A stretch of DNA of 64,000 nt from Natronosalvus sp042663485 (GCA_042663485.1 JBHTAF010000007.1); one strand, 5' to 3'; shown: positions 7,880 to 16,266, counted from the first letter of the stretch. Notes: generated by a model from the letters alone, not told the origin. Numbers and translations are program-made.

Positions 7880-9511
7880 TTACGCGGTAGTGTTGTTCGA
7901 CAGCGTGAGGCTCGAGGAGCCGAGGTCGCGCACGCCGTTGATCAGCCGACTGTTGCGCATGGAGATATTGCGACTCTGATCGTAGAGGCAGGCCGCTTCA
8001 CGGCCGCTGTACGACTCGGCGTCGATGTCCAGGTAGGTCGACCCGGAACCGAGTTCGACGACGGGGAATTGGCTCGCGCGAAGGGTGCTCATCCAGACCG
8101 TCAGGTCGTTGGCGGACGACGTGATCGCGTTTCGCTTGGCACCGCTCCGTGCAGACTGGGTGACCTCGATCGCGTTGAACCGGCAGTTGTCCCGCTCGAC
8201 GCGGATGCTGTCACGGAATCCGGAAGCGTCGCCTGCCTCGCCGGTGATCGTGAGGTATTCGGCGAGCACGCGGTCGGTCGCGTTCGTGTTGCGGATCCAC
8301 AGCGGGTAGCCGCCGGCCGTCTCGTGGTTGATCTTCGTTTCGACGATGGTGATCTCGCCGGCGTTGGGTGAGACAACGATGCCGTGATTGACGTCGTTGC
8401 CCTGCATGTCAATGTGGATGCGCTCGATTCGAGCGCTCTCACAGCTGCCCATCGTCGAGATCGCGTGACTGGTCGGCATCGGTGAGGTGATGTTGACGGC
8501 CGCTCCTTTGATACGCAGGTTCTGGCCGTTCTCGATTCGAATCCCGCGCTGGGTCACGTCTTCCGGGCGGGTGTCGTCGACGGTGACCGTCGGCCAGTTG
8601 ATCTCACTACCGTTGCCACCGACACGGATGTTCGCGCCGTTACTGTTCCGGTAGGTGCCGCCGCTGACGATGATCTTGCCCGTGCCGCCGGCGGCGTAGA
8701 GACCGTTGTCCGGGAAGGCGCCGAGCGTACAGTGTTTGAACTCGAGGGTGCCGGCGTTCTGGTTGGCCAGGATACCGGTCGGACCGCGCCAGCGCTCGCC
8801 GGCCGTCGGGGTGTTGTCGATCCACTCGCCGCCATCGGCTGCGCGGAAGCGCTCGACGATGCCGTAGCCGCTCGAACTGGTGACGTTGAACAGGCCTGGT
8901 CCCCACGTCCCGCTGTCGTGCTGGCCCTCGATGTTGATGTCGCGCACCTCGAGGCGATCGGAGACGTGCGCTTCGATGACGCGAATCCCGGTGTCGGGGG
9001 CCGTCTGGTCGACGTCGAATCCCTCGAAACGCAGGCGACGCCCTGGTCTGTAGCCGACGCCGAGACGGAAGAGCCGGTACTTCGGCCCCTCGAAGTTGTA
9101 GTGGTTCGCGGGGACGAGCGTCGCGTCGTTGCCGATGAAGGCGACGTTGTCGAAGCCGGTAAACCGGAGCTGGCTGTCCATCGCGTAGCGCCCAGGTGGG
9201 AAGTAAAACAGCGTATTGTCGTTCCGAATGTTCCTGAGAACGGGAGTGATCGATTTGTTTCCAGTGTTGTCGGCGCCGGCCTCGACGACGTTGACGACGT
9301 GGCGGTACTCGCCGTCGTACTTCGTGTACGAGCCCGAGGCCGCGGCGGTCGAAGAGAGACCGAGCGCAGAGATACCCGCAATGGCCGCGCCTTTCACGAA
9401 CGTCCGCCTCGAGGACTGGCAGGAAGTACAGCTGCTCAGTTTCTCGTTGGCGTGTTCAGTGCTGGTAGAAGAGTTAGAATCGTTTTCAGTACCGTTCATT
9501 AGTTCATTCAT
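7880..9511 (-). CDS. Tat-exported right-handed beta-helix protein
   Basis: The N-terminal region has a cytosolic Ser/Thr-rich lead and a Tat signal SSRRTFVKGAAIAGISALGL at about residues 34-53, so the folded protein is exported. The rest shows repeated short strands typical of parallel beta-helix (pectate-lyase-like) folds, for example the TLEFKHCTLG and IIVSGGTYRNSN segments. The segment VVEAGADNTGNKSITPVL near residue 75 matches the opening of pectin-lyase-fold enzymes. No catalytic residues could be assigned, so a polysaccharide-binding or -cleaving role is only family-level inference. Start could be 9511 or 9499. GC content is higher than in the lipoprotein gene next to it. Confidence 0.8.
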   Translation of the reverse strand: MNELMNGTENDSNSSTSTEHANEKLSSCTSCQSSRRTFVKGAAIAGISALGLSSTAAASGSYTKYDGEYRHVVNVVEAGADNTGNKSITPVLRNIRNDNTLFYFPPGRYAMDSQLRFTGFDNVAFIGNDATLVPANHYNFEGPKYRLFRLGVGYRPGRRLRFEGFDVDQTAPDTGIRVIEAHVSDRLEVRDINIEGQHDSGTWGPGLFNVTSSSGYGIVERFRAADGGEWIDNTPTAGERWRGPTGILANQNAGTLEFKHCTLGAFPDNGLYAAGGTGKIIVSGGTYRNSNGANIRVGGNGSEINWPTVTVDDTRPEDVTQRGIRIENGQNLRIKGAAVNITSPMPTSHAISTMGSCESARIERIHIDMQGNDVNHGIVVSPNAGEITIVETKINHETAGGYPLWIRNTNATDRVLAEYLTITGEAGDASGFRDSIRVERDNCRFNAIEVTQSARSGAKRNAITSSANDLTVWMSTLRASQFPVVELGSGSTYLDIDAESYSGREAACLYDQSRNISMRNSRLINGVRDLGSSSLTLSNNTTA

Positions 9512-9809
9512 GAATTATACAAATACCTACACACGGTATCGAAAAAGCCAGAATAGCTAGCCTTGGAGCAGTGCGATACGTTGCCAATGGCTAGAATAGC
9601 AAAACCGATCTGATGAGACTGATTCTGCTGTAAGACAAGTTCGCAAGAAGATTCGCTATCCAGCACGGGGTTAGTCTTTGTCAGGGGGTGAGATCATTCC
9701 ATGGCAGTTGCAGTACTCCTCAGGCTCGAGTACGCGGAAAGACCGATATCATAGGAAATTGGTGATCTTGGACTCAGCCCTTTACTCCGACTATGTTGTA
9801 TAGTGGCCT

Positions 9810-10763
9810 ATGACCTTGATACTCGGTCAAACCAATCCAACCCAGCGGATGGATGAACTTGTGCAACTTCCGGGTGGCAACTGGCTCCTTGTAATAGGTG
9901 TACTTGTGGTCGCATGGTATGGTTCCAAACTCCTCACACGGTTTATCCGACCAAATGTCACTCGACACTTCCGACGACGAAGTGTCACAGATATCGTTCT
10001 TCGACTTCTTCGCGCGGGAGCGATGGTCGCTGCCGTTCTTTTCGCTTTGGGGATGCTCGGCGTCGAGGTTACTGGTCTCTTCCTCTCTGTCACTGTCCTC
10101 TCCGCCCTTCTGGCAGTCATTTTAGCGCCTATCGCCACTGATTTTGTCGCCGGATTTCTGATTTTGGTCAATCGACCTTACGAGATCAACGATATGATTG
10201 AGATTGTAGACGAGGAGAACCGAGGCTATGTCGAAGACATTACACTCCGATATACGAGAATCTTAACGTTAGATAATACGTTCCTAGTCATTCCAAATTC
10301 AACAATCTACGACCGTGATGTGAAAAATTACTCCGCAAGTGATGAGCGAACGCGGGTTTCGATTGAATTCACGGTGACATATGAAGGAGATCTCGAAGAA
10401 GCGCAGCGACTCCTGGAGCGAGCTACTGAACGCATAAACGGTGTGATTAGCGGAGGGCCTGCGATTCGACTCGGTGGAACGAGATATCCCGCTGAACCTA
10501 GGGCGTTCATTACCGAATTCGGTGATCATGGAGTGCATATTGATCTTCGATTCTGGGTTGAAAAGCCGTATCTCCCTATCGAGATGCGATCAAAGGTTCA
10601 CGAGAGTGTCTGGGAAGAACTTGATGATGCTAATGTCGAGATGGCGTATCCACACACTCATCTGATGTTTGACGAAACGAGTGGACGTGCACGCATCGCT
10701 GTCGAGCGGTCACAGAATACCGAGGCTGGGTTGCCCTCATCAGAACAAGGCACAGCTGATTAA
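9810..10763 (+). CDS. MscS-family mechanosensitive channel
   Basis: The 317-residue protein has about three membrane segments (near 27-45, 68-90 and 92-122), the last rich in Gly and Ala as in the MscS pore helix. The soluble domain follows with the signature FVAGFLILVNRPYEINDMIEI and a beta-domain segment VEDITLRYTRILTLDNTFLVIPNS. It would relieve osmotic pressure in the cytoplasmic membrane. A TATA-like TATAGT lies about 15 bp upstream of the ATG, so the transcript may have almost no leader. It stands as a single plus-strand gene. Confidence 0.88.
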   Translation: MTLILGQTNPTQRMDELVQLPGGNWLLVIGVLVVAWYGSKLLTRFIRPNVTRHFRRRSVTDIVLRLLRAGAMVAAVLFALGMLGVEVTGLFLSVTVLSALLAVILAPIATDFVAGFLILVNRPYEINDMIEIVDEENRGYVEDITLRYTRILTLDNTFLVIPNSTIYDRDVKNYSASDERTRVSIEFTVTYEGDLEEAQRLLERATERINGVISGGPAIRLGGTRYPAEPRAFITEFGDHGVHIDLRFWVEKPYLPIEMRSKVHESVWEELDDANVEMAYPHTHLMFDETSGRARIAVERSQNTEAGLPSSEQGTAD

Positions 10764-10769
10764 GTCGAA

Positions 10770-10962
10770 GAACTCTCTCGCAGGAGTTCATCGGCATTGT
10801 CTGCCCCTTCTCGAACGCTCTGCGATTCCTCTCGAATCGCATCATATACCTGTTCCAGAACGCGTCGAGCGGCGTACGAATCAGTCTCCGGCCAGCGTAT
10901 CCGGCCCGATCACGGGTGAGTCTCGTACAGGTCGGTACCCGACACTCGGTACACCTAGTCAT
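10770..10962 (-). pseudogene. chimeric gene: head of a CxxC protein joined to a segment of the 24-kb gene
   Basis: Reading left from ATG 10962 the product starts MTRCTECRVPTCTRLTRDRA, matching the first 20 residues of the intact gene at 49016-49171. After that the DNA switches: 10774-10907 matches 23984-24117 with only two differences over 134 bp. The switch lies in a stretch both parents share (GGGC-GGATACG-TGGCCGG), pointing to recombination at short homology. The joined frame reads through the second segment out of its coding phase, so no functional product is expected. Confidence 0.75.
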
Positions 10963-11063
10963 CTGGCGACCCCTCGCTTCAGGAGCCCTATCGTCTCAGC
11001 GTCTGACGACGCTGGTGCTACGTTGCTTGGTCGCATGGATTACTGCGTGAGCTTCAGTCGAAC

Positions 11064-11092
11064 CCCCCGCACCCTTCCCGGGGGTCAAAAAA
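11064..11092 (-). promoter_or_regulatory. T-run plus GC palindrome leader element
   Basis: Plus strand CCCTTCCCGGGGGTCAAAAAA forms the palindrome and adjoining A-run. This block from about 10905 to 11100 is a diverged copy of 49128-49315, so the leader moved with the head of the CxxC protein gene. Confidence 0.45.
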
Positions 11093-11118
11093 CCATCCCC
11101 AGCTGTTACTCTCCGGCG

Positions 11119-12534
11119 TTAATGGTTGGCTCTACTCTCGAGAACGGCAACGATATCGGACAGATCGAAGAGACGGAGGTCATCACGCTCGTCTGCAGCT
11201 TCCTCGACGGAGCGTTTGAACCCAGAGCGGCTGAACAAGGCGAATTCATACGTCGGCTCACCACCTCCGGTGGGCGTCCAATCGATGTACTCCACGTCGT
11301 CTTCGAGGTCCGCGAGCACGCCATAGCCGAGGGGGGTGTTGGTGAATTTCGCTTCGCCAGCGATCAGCGTTGACTTGTCAGTTGGTGCGACAACATCTAT
11401 CTCCCGGCCCTTGTACCACCACTGGCTTGGTACCTGTGTGAGCTGGTAGTCTGCATAGAGCGCCGACACCGCCTGGTGACAGAGCGATTCGAACGTTTCG
11501 CTGACGAAGTCGGGCAATTCTGGTTCGATGAGATCAGCGTAGGCGTTCTCGCCGTAGAGTTCGTACTGCCCCCCGCGGCCGTAGAGATACCGGAAGTAAA
11601 ACCGGAATACGGGATCTCGAATCTGGTACCGAGTCCGCTTGCTGCGCGCCGGGTCGGCGAGTGCCGGATGGTGTTTCTCGATGATCTGGAGCGTTTCCAG
11701 CCGGTCGAAGTAGTATGACGTGTTGGTGCTCTCAATGCCGGCTCCCTGAGCGATCTCGTTTCGACTGCGGTTCCCGCTGGCCATCGACTCCAGAACCGAA
11801 AAATACGTGTTCACTTCGTTGAGTTCCATCTGGAGGACGGTTTCAGGCTCGTCATGGAGTGGGCCATCCGGATCGCACAGCAGCCGCGTGATGTTCTCTC
11901 CGAGGCTCTGTGATGGATCGAGAGGGCTGAGATATCGGGGTGTGCCGCCGAAGATGCCATAGACGAACACCCGTTCTTCGGGATCGTACGTCGGCACGAA
12001 CTCTTGGATGGAGCGAAACGGCAGCTGGGTGAGTTCGAGGCGGCCATTCGGTGTCTGGGACACCCGACCGTAGAGTGGCGCACCGCCATTGAGGACGTGG
12101 GTATGAATCATGCCGATTGCAGAGCCTGTGAGTACGAGCGTTGCCTGGCTCTCGTCGACAGCTGTATCCCACAGGTGTTGAATGACCGACGGAAGCCCCT
12201 CGTTTGATTCGATAAGGTACGGGAATTCGTCGATGACGATGATGGCGTCTCTGTCGGTGAGGTACGTTAAGAGCGGTTCCCATTCCTCTTTGACGGCCGT
12301 GATGTCTGGATAGGTCGTCGCTGCTGCCTCGACGAATCGCCTGAGCTGTGTCGTCGCTGTTCCTTGGACTGCTTGATAGTACACGGCATCGTCTCGGTCG
12401 GCAATCGATTGGCGGACGAGTTCGCTCTTGCCAATCTGCCGGCGCCCATAGATGATTGCGAGTTCTGCAGCGTCACTCTCATAGAGGGTCTGCAACCGAT
12501 CGAGTTCATCGATACGATTGACGAACTGGTCCAT
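11119..12534 (-). CDS. AAA-type archaeal ATPase with DUF234-like tail
   Basis: This 471-residue protein begins MDQFVNRIDELDRLQTLYES, has Walker A YGRRQIGKSEL near residue 30 and Walker B AIIVIDEFPYL near 95. A winged-helix segment (RNEIAQGAGIESTNTSYYFDRL) follows near 275. The C-terminal part has the DUF234 layout, with GREIDVVAPTDKSTLIAGEAKF resembling a PD-(D/E)xK core (D, then E-x-K). Family members are widespread in archaea as stand-alone mobile-associated ATPases of uncertain role. The palindromic promoter region just upstream suggests autoregulation. The gene stands alone. Confidence 0.82.
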   Translation of the reverse strand: MDQFVNRIDELDRLQTLYESDAAELAIIYGRRQIGKSELVRQSIADRDDAVYYQAVQGTATTQLRRFVEAAATTYPDITAVKEEWEPLLTYLTDRDAIIVIDEFPYLIESNEGLPSVIQHLWDTAVDESQATLVLTGSAIGMIHTHVLNGGAPLYGRVSQTPNGRLELTQLPFRSIQEFVPTYDPEERVFVYGIFGGTPRYLSPLDPSQSLGENITRLLCDPDGPLHDEPETVLQMELNEVNTYFSVLESMASGNRSRNEIAQGAGIESTNTSYYFDRLETLQIIEKHHPALADPARSKRTRYQIRDPVFRFYFRYLYGRGGQYELYGENAYADLIEPELPDFVSETFESLCHQAVSALYADYQLTQVPSQWWYKGREIDVVAPTDKSTLIAGEAKFTNTPLGYGVLADLEDDVEYIDWTPTGGGEPTYEFALFSRSGFKRSVEEAADERDDLRLFDLSDIVAVLESRANH

Positions 12535-12579
12535 ACCTCCAGTCGTTGTGGGAGGGACATATGTGCTCCGAAGTTAGGA

Positions 12580-12617
12580 ACCAGACTATAATAGTCCAAA
12601 CTATAATATCCTGGTCC
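12580..12617 (-). promoter_or_regulatory. palindromic promoter/operator of the ATPase gene
   Basis: The 13-mer GACTATAATAGTC is palindromic about its centre, a second ACTATAATAT follows, and outer GGAACCAG and CTGGTCC arms enclose both. The AT core sits about 55-75 bp upstream of the ATG at 12534. TATA box plus operator is the likely reading. Confidence 0.5.
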
Positions 12618-12684
12618 CTAATACGGCGGGTCAACCATTCGATCCTTTACTACTAAGACTGTGATAGACATCCCGAATGTCCCG

Positions 12685-12906
12685 TCAGTCGTCCCGTGAT
12701 CGGATTTTGCTGGCCCGCTGTTCAAGCCGGCGGAGGATCTGGACACGCTGCTGATTCGCGTTCTCGTAGGCGACGCACGCCCGCAGCGTCTCCATGTCGT
12801 GAATCGTCGCGATACCAGTGTTGATGAATCGAGTGTTTGGCGGTTCGAGACGCTGTTCCGGTGTGAGACTACCTGATTCGATGGATAGGTCTGACGAGTC
12901 ACTCGC
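12685..12906 (-). pseudogene. second copy of the 4799-5020 gene, start codon lost
   Basis: The minus strand encodes a protein nearly the same as that at 4799-5020 (shared RACVAYENANQQRVQIL and LTPEQRLEPPN segments), ending at a TGA at 12685. Where the other copy has GTG at its start this one has GCG, and no ATG or GTG lies in frame upstream, so it is probably not translated in full. The palindromic leader is also conserved (12914-12941). Confidence 0.65.
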
Positions 12907-12913
12907 TTCTGTT

Positions 12914-12941
12914 CGCCTTCGCTCTCTGGAGGCGACGATAA
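12914..12941 (-). promoter_or_regulatory. TATA-like tract with GC palindrome
   Basis: Minus strand GTTTATC followed by a palindrome with arms CGCCTTC and GGAGGCG, a slightly mismatched version of 5029-5056. It precedes the start-less gene copy. Confidence 0.45.
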
Positions 12942-13032
12942 ACTGCTCTAATTACGAGCTCCTTCCTTGATTAGTTTCCACCGCTTCTACTCGTTGTAGA
13001 TATTCAACTGAGAGGCGAGAATAGCCGCATAA

Positions 13033-13517
13033 TTACTCGAATGGTTCATCGAGCAGTGCGATTCCCCGTTCAACCACGGCGTCAGTAATGAACAGGCTTG
13101 TCTCTGTCTGGAGTGCCCGCATCAGCTCAGCTGCTTTCGATTTGGTGAGTTCCCCACGAGTGTATGCGAGAACAATGACACCGATTGAGCCATGCACCTC
13201 GACATTGACATCCTCAGCGGCGTCTCTTGCAGCGAGGTCGTCAGTCAAAAGTACAGCCGAGTGCTTAGACGCGACTGCAAGAGCGGCAGTCTCGCCGGGG
13301 TCTAAATCATCGGTGCGTTCAGTTACCTCTGCCTCGACGAGTTCGTACTAATGGTACTGAGTGCCGCCGGAACTGTACCTACCTTGAGTTCGTCGTATAC
13401 AGTTTGCGGGATGAGGAGCTTATCGACTACCGAGAGCAAGTCAAGGGCATCAATTTCGTCGAGATGGATGAGTGGGCCTGTATCAGCGACCGCAACAATC
13501 ACGCACTTAGTCCCCAC
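13033..13517 (-). pseudogene. PIN-domain (DUF3368-like) toxin, frameshifted
   Basis: The upstream frame starts VIVAVADTGPLIHLDEIDAL, with the first PIN aspartate in VADTGPLI, and continues to YDELKVGTVPAALS. Near 13350 the reading phase changes and the rest continues YELVEAEVTERTDDLDPGE, ALAVASKHSAVLLTDDLAAR with the later acidic residues, ending at 13033. Joined, this is a full-length PIN-like nuclease of about 160 residues, broken by one frameshift. It overlaps the end of the antitoxin gene. Inactivation of a toxin while its antitoxin survives is a common decay route. Confidence 0.78.
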
Positions 13518-13750
13518 CGAACATCGTCTTCGACTGCCTGCAGTTCGCGTTCCGCACGCTTGACGCGGTCACGTCCAACGAGTTCGATCGCCGTTTCTCG
13601 ATCGATCTCGTCGTTCACGTACTGTGAGAGGATGAGGTCTATCCAGAGGTCTTCGACGCCGCGTTCCAACGCCTGTTCGAGGATCTCCGACTTGGGGATG
13701 CCTCGCGCTTCGGCGATTTCTTGCACCCGTTCAGTGAGATCCACAGCCAT
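13499..13750 (-). CDS. antitoxin of the PIN-type pair (UPF0175/RHH-like)
   Basis: From ATG 13750 (MAVDLTERVQEIAEARG) the protein has 83 residues: an N-terminal helix-turn-helix or ribbon-helix-helix type segment (IPKSEILEQALERGVEDL) and a C-terminal helical region (ETAIELVGRDRVKRAERELQAV) that likely wraps the toxin. Its stop overlaps the start region of the DUF3368-like toxin, the usual order in these pairs. The longer frame beginning at 13783 adds a Cys-containing lead that looks non-coding. The partner toxin is frameshifted, so this antitoxin may be an orphan. Confidence 0.7.
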   Translation of the reverse strand: MAVDLTERVQEIAEARGIPKSEILEQALERGVEDLWIDLILSQYVNDEIDRETAIELVGRDRVKRAERELQAVEDDVRWGLSA

Positions 13751-13810
13751 GTCTACACAATTGCACTGCGATGACTTAAACATCTGTGGATGGTTTAAAC
13801 GGAATCTTCG

Positions 13811-14470
13811 TCAATACGGGCGGTAGTTCGCGTCAGTATCGACCTCGTCGTACATACGGTCGAGCATGTCGAGTGCTGACTGGAAGTGCGCGTAGTGCTC
13901 GTTTGCGAACGCTACGGTTTCTTTGAGGGAGATGACGGACCGTCCGTCGACCATCTCGGCCTCGATCTGTGCTCGTGGCTTGAGGACCACCTGTATCGAA
14001 CCATCGAGGTCGTCGGCTGGCTGGCGCTCTTTCGCAGCCGGGATTCCGAACCGATCGAAGAACGCCGTCCAGGCGTCAAGATCGGTCTCGTGGATTGCGA
14101 TGAACAGCGGATAGTCCTCGGGGTCGCGAGCGACCTGGTAGCCACCGCGAGTCCAGACATAGACCGCGTCGATGGCGGTGAAGGCGTAGTCCATGCCGGC
14201 GAACTGTGGGAGGACGTACGCCTCCGAAATCGATGGTGGTGAGGTGTCGGCTGCTGCGATTAGGAACTCGAGACCGGCGTCTCGGATTGACTGATCGACA
14301 AGCTGGAGACCATCATTGTATACGACGTATCCCGCCTCCTCGAGACGATTCACGGCGCGCCGAAGCGTCTCCCGGTTCTCGTCGATCTTCCGCGCGACGT
14401 CGGATATGGAATCACTCGGTTCGAGCGCGAGGATGACCTTGAGTTCCTTCTCACCGCATACTTCGTACAT
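13811..14470 (-). CDS. winged-helix regulator, possible AbiEi-like antitoxin
   Basis: ATG at 14470 (MYEVCGEKELKVILAL) fits better than the upstream open frame. Residues 10-60 form a winged helix (SISDVARKIDENRETLRRAVNRLEEAGYVVYND). The C-terminal 150 residues (YAFTAIDAVYVWTRGGYQV, then LKPRAQIEAEMVDGRSVISL) resemble the effector part of archaeal regulators paired with nucleotidyltransferase toxins; the gene at 16778-17728 has the same kind of layout. No partner lies next to it, so the role is open. An AT-rich stretch with AATAAATTACTATTTATG lies upstream and may hold the promoter. Confidence 0.62.
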   Translation of the reverse strand: MYEVCGEKELKVILALEPSDSISDVARKIDENRETLRRAVNRLEEAGYVVYNDGLQLVDQSIRDAGLEFLIAAADTSPPSISEAYVLPQFAGMDYAFTAIDAVYVWTRGGYQVARDPEDYPLFIAIHETDLDAWTAFFDRFGIPAAKERQPADDLDGSIQVVLKPRAQIEAEMVDGRSVISLKETVAFANEHYAHFQSALDMLDRMYDEVDTDANYRPY

Positions 14471-14510
14471 CCTATGATTGCACAAATCTGTGTAACACTC
14501 AAATAAATTA

Positions 14511-14789
14511 CTATTTATGCGGGTCTGCTGGCTGGATCTGGCGAGCGTCTTCGGCGAGGTCGTGGATGTACTCGCGGAGGATTTCCATGTCCTCACGGGT
14601 GTCTTCGAGCGTTTTCGCTTTCACCTTGGCCGTGATCTGGTCCTCATCCCTCGTTCCGGTTCCACGCTTGAGCTTCACGGTGAGGGAGACACCAACGTCG
14701 CTCCGTTCGATGTACTCCACTGGTGCCTGTCGATCACTGTTCTCCATCGATTCAGTTTTCGTGTGAGACTGCGGGTTGTGTTCTGACAT
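14511..14789 (-). CDS. conserved small haloarchaeal protein (DUF7389-like)
   Basis: This 92-residue protein starts MSEHNPQSHTKTESMENSD, a disordered lead, and continues to SDVGVSLTVKLKRGTGTRDE and ITAKVKAKTLEDTREDMEIL. The second half is a beta pair followed by a long helix. I recall similar proteins on haloarchaeal plasmids under an uncharacterised family, but the number is from memory. It ends next to the regulator gene and starts 18 bp from the DUF6166-like gene, so the two may share a transcript. Confidence 0.6.
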   Translation of the reverse strand: MSEHNPQSHTKTESMENSDRQAPVEYIERSDVGVSLTVKLKRGTGTRDEDQITAKVKAKTLEDTREDMEILREYIHDLAEDARQIQPADPHK

Positions 14790-14806
14790 GGATTGCTCTC
14801 TGGTTG

Positions 14807-15212
14807 TTAGTTGACGGACGGTGCGACTGGATTATCCGATGTTTCGCGAAGGACAGTGTCGATCTCACGTTCGGTGACTCGCCAGCAGCCGTCGGACCCT
14901 GTGCACTCCAGCTGGCTCACGACTTCGGTCTTGAAGGACATGTACTCCGGCCAGTGCCACCTCCTCATCGTCGGTGTAATCGAGCAGAAGGGCGAGTACG
15001 AGTTGGGCTGGACCACTGCCGGCGTATCCCCAGCTGAATCCGGAGGGGCTGTGGTTCATCACCCCGAGACTCCGCTCTGGCGTGAGCTGTTCTTGGCTGG
15101 GGCGTTTCTCGACGATGGCGCGGCCTCGACGACGGTAGCCAAGATAGACGACGTCGACGTCATCTGAGGCGTCTCTCTGTACGTGCGGATGTGAGTCGGT
15201 CATTCCACTCAT
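14807..15212 (-). pseudogene. DUF6166-like gene with frameshift
   Basis: The upstream frame (MTDSHPHVQRDASDD, start 15203 or 15212) runs VVYLGYRRRGRAIVEKRP and SLGVMNHSPSGFSWGYAGS, the DUF6166 signature, to LLDYTDDEEVALA. The coding phase then shifts near 14960 and continues PEYMSFKTEVVSQLECTGSD to the stop at 14807. Joined, it has the family's full length of about 130 residues. One lost or gained base explains the break; a sequencing error cannot be excluded. A truncated relative lies at 16267-16476. Confidence 0.68.
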
Positions 15213-15242
15213 CGGTCTGTTCGTGAGATGCGCGTTCGAGCA

Positions 15243-15270
15243 CCCCCGCCCCCTCTCGGGGGCAATGAAC
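15243..15270 (-). promoter_or_regulatory. GC palindrome leader element
   Basis: Plus strand CCCCCTCTCGGGGGCAATGAAC sits about 30 bp upstream of the DUF6166-like gene. It fits the recurring palindrome family, with a weaker AT tract. Confidence 0.4.
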
Positions 15271-15311
15271 ACTACCGACTCGGAACCGTACTTGGATTTT
15301 AGCTGTGATTG

Positions 15312-15373
15312 AGGGCGCTAAGCCCCCTTCCTCAGCGAGCGAAGCGAGCAGGGAGGGGATACAGCGCCCGCAC
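15312..15373. repeat. long imperfect palindrome
   Basis: GGGCGCTAAGCCCCCTTCCTC pairs with GGGAGGGGATACAGCGCCC around a small inner hairpin (GCGAGCGAAGCGAGC). A near-perfect relative lies at 49444-49520. Such structures are typical of IS200/IS605 ends, and a tnpB-like remnant follows within 50 bp. Confidence 0.55.
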
Positions 15374-15419
15374 GTTTTATTTTCACTCCCAGCAGCATCC
15401 TTACTACCCATACGGTTGA

Positions 15420-15670
15420 AGGGGGTAGTAAGATGCTCACTACGCTTCCGGCGTTGTTCAAACGCGACAAGAAGCGTGCAACGGCGGTTGTGGCTGAGTG
15501 TCGAACCGGTAGGAGTGGGACACTCCGAACCGCCCGTAAAGGGAAGTCGCCTGCGGAGTCTGGAACCGCTGTGGGGCCTGTTCCTGCAAGTTCCGACACA
15601 GAAACAGGAAGTTCCGTCCTCAACAAGCGAGGACCGGGTAGGCCCGAGCGCAGTAGGGCGGAGTAGTTCA
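15420..15670 (+). mobile_element. IS200/IS605-type element 3' end remnant (tnpB tail, possible guide-RNA region)
   Basis: A plus-strand frame from about 15433 to 15666 gives a Ser/Gly/Pro-rich tail (GTLRTARKGKSPAESGTAVG, then GPGRPERSRAE) of the kind seen at the C-terminus of haloarchaeal TnpB proteins. The nuclease core and zinc ribbon are absent. In this family the 3' end of tnpB overlaps the guide RNA, so the stretch may still be transcribed. Assignment rests on remembered tail composition and on the neighbouring palindrome, so it is tentative. Confidence 0.45.
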
Positions 15671-15715
15671 CAGCGAGTCCATCATCGACCGAAGCATCCC
15701 CGTAGGCAGAATGGG

Positions 15716-15979
15716 TTACGGTGGGAGGTGACGGTCGTATATATTCCGCCGATGCCCGACTGCCTCGACGATGAGGACATCCTCTTCTCGGCCCCATGTG
15801 ATGATCGCTCGGTAGTCGCCAGCGCGAAGGTTGTAGTATGGATACCCACTGAGCTTTTCGAGGCGGTGGGAGGTCCAGTCTTTTGCCTCGTCGAGTTTCT
15901 TCACTAGCCGCTCTTGGGCTTCGGTGTCGAGTCCTTCCAACAAATCGAGTGCTTTCGGTGTCCACTCAACCTCAGTCAT
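15716..15979 (-). CDS. RelE/ParE-family toxin
   Basis: The 87-residue protein MTEVEWTPKALDLLEGL has the RelE/ParE fold order: two helices, then YPYYNLRAGDYRAIITW and EEDVLIVEAVGHRRNIYDR. The conserved Arg in LRAGDYRAI and the C-terminal GHRRNIYDR are the positions used for mRNA cleavage in RelE relatives, so a ribosome-dependent ribonuclease is plausible. Its start overlaps the antitoxin gene by 8 bp, showing translational coupling. It looks intact, unlike most toxin genes nearby. Confidence 0.85.
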   Translation of the reverse strand: MTEVEWTPKALDLLEGLDTEAQERLVKKLDEAKDWTSHRLEKLSGYPYYNLRAGDYRAIITWGREEDVLIVEAVGHRRNIYDRHLPP

Positions 15980-16247
15980 CGATACCCAGCCGGTCCTTCA
16001 CTTCGGCCTGCGACACCACCTCGCCCTGTTCGCGCTGCTTGCGGCTCTCAGCCAGATGCTCTAGCGCTTCCTCGGATAGCTGCGTTGGCGGGTTGACGGC
16101 ATCCCGAAGTGCGTCGCGGATGAACTCGGATTTGTTTGCATACCCCCGCTCCTCCCAAACTTCGTCGACCTTTGCCAGCAGCGACTGTGGTACCCGGACG
16201 TTGATCTTTTCCATTTCACCGCCACCGGCGTCGCTGTCAGTGCTCAT
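15972..16247 (-). CDS. ribbon-helix-helix antitoxin
   Basis: The 91-residue protein has the CopG-type RHH core EKINVRVPQSLLAKVDEVWE followed by NKSEFIRDALRDAV near residues 13-50. The C-terminal part (LSEEALEHLAESRKQ, ending VKDRLGIDD) is the likely toxin-wrapping arm. It is followed by the RelE-type toxin with an 8-bp overlap. Family members repress their own operon by binding the promoter palindrome as dimers. ATG at 16247 is preceded by ATACAGACGTATCACAGCAT, which contains a GTGATAC/GTATCAC-like pairing upstream. Confidence 0.85.
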   Translation of the reverse strand: MSTDSDAGGGEMEKINVRVPQSLLAKVDEVWEERGYANKSEFIRDALRDAVNPPTQLSEEALEHLAESRKQREQGEVVSQAEVKDRLGIDD

Positions 16248-16266
16248 ATGCTGTGATACGTCTGTA

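Noticed and set aside
8732..9502. 256-codon plus-strand frame opposite the beta-helix gene
   Set aside because: The minus strand has the Tat signal and repeated strand pattern; the plus frame is a shadow.
15318..15965. 215-codon minus-strand frame across the IS remnant and RelE gene
   Set aside because: It is Arg/Pro/Ser-rich, overlaps the clear RelE-type toxin in another frame and crosses the palindrome.
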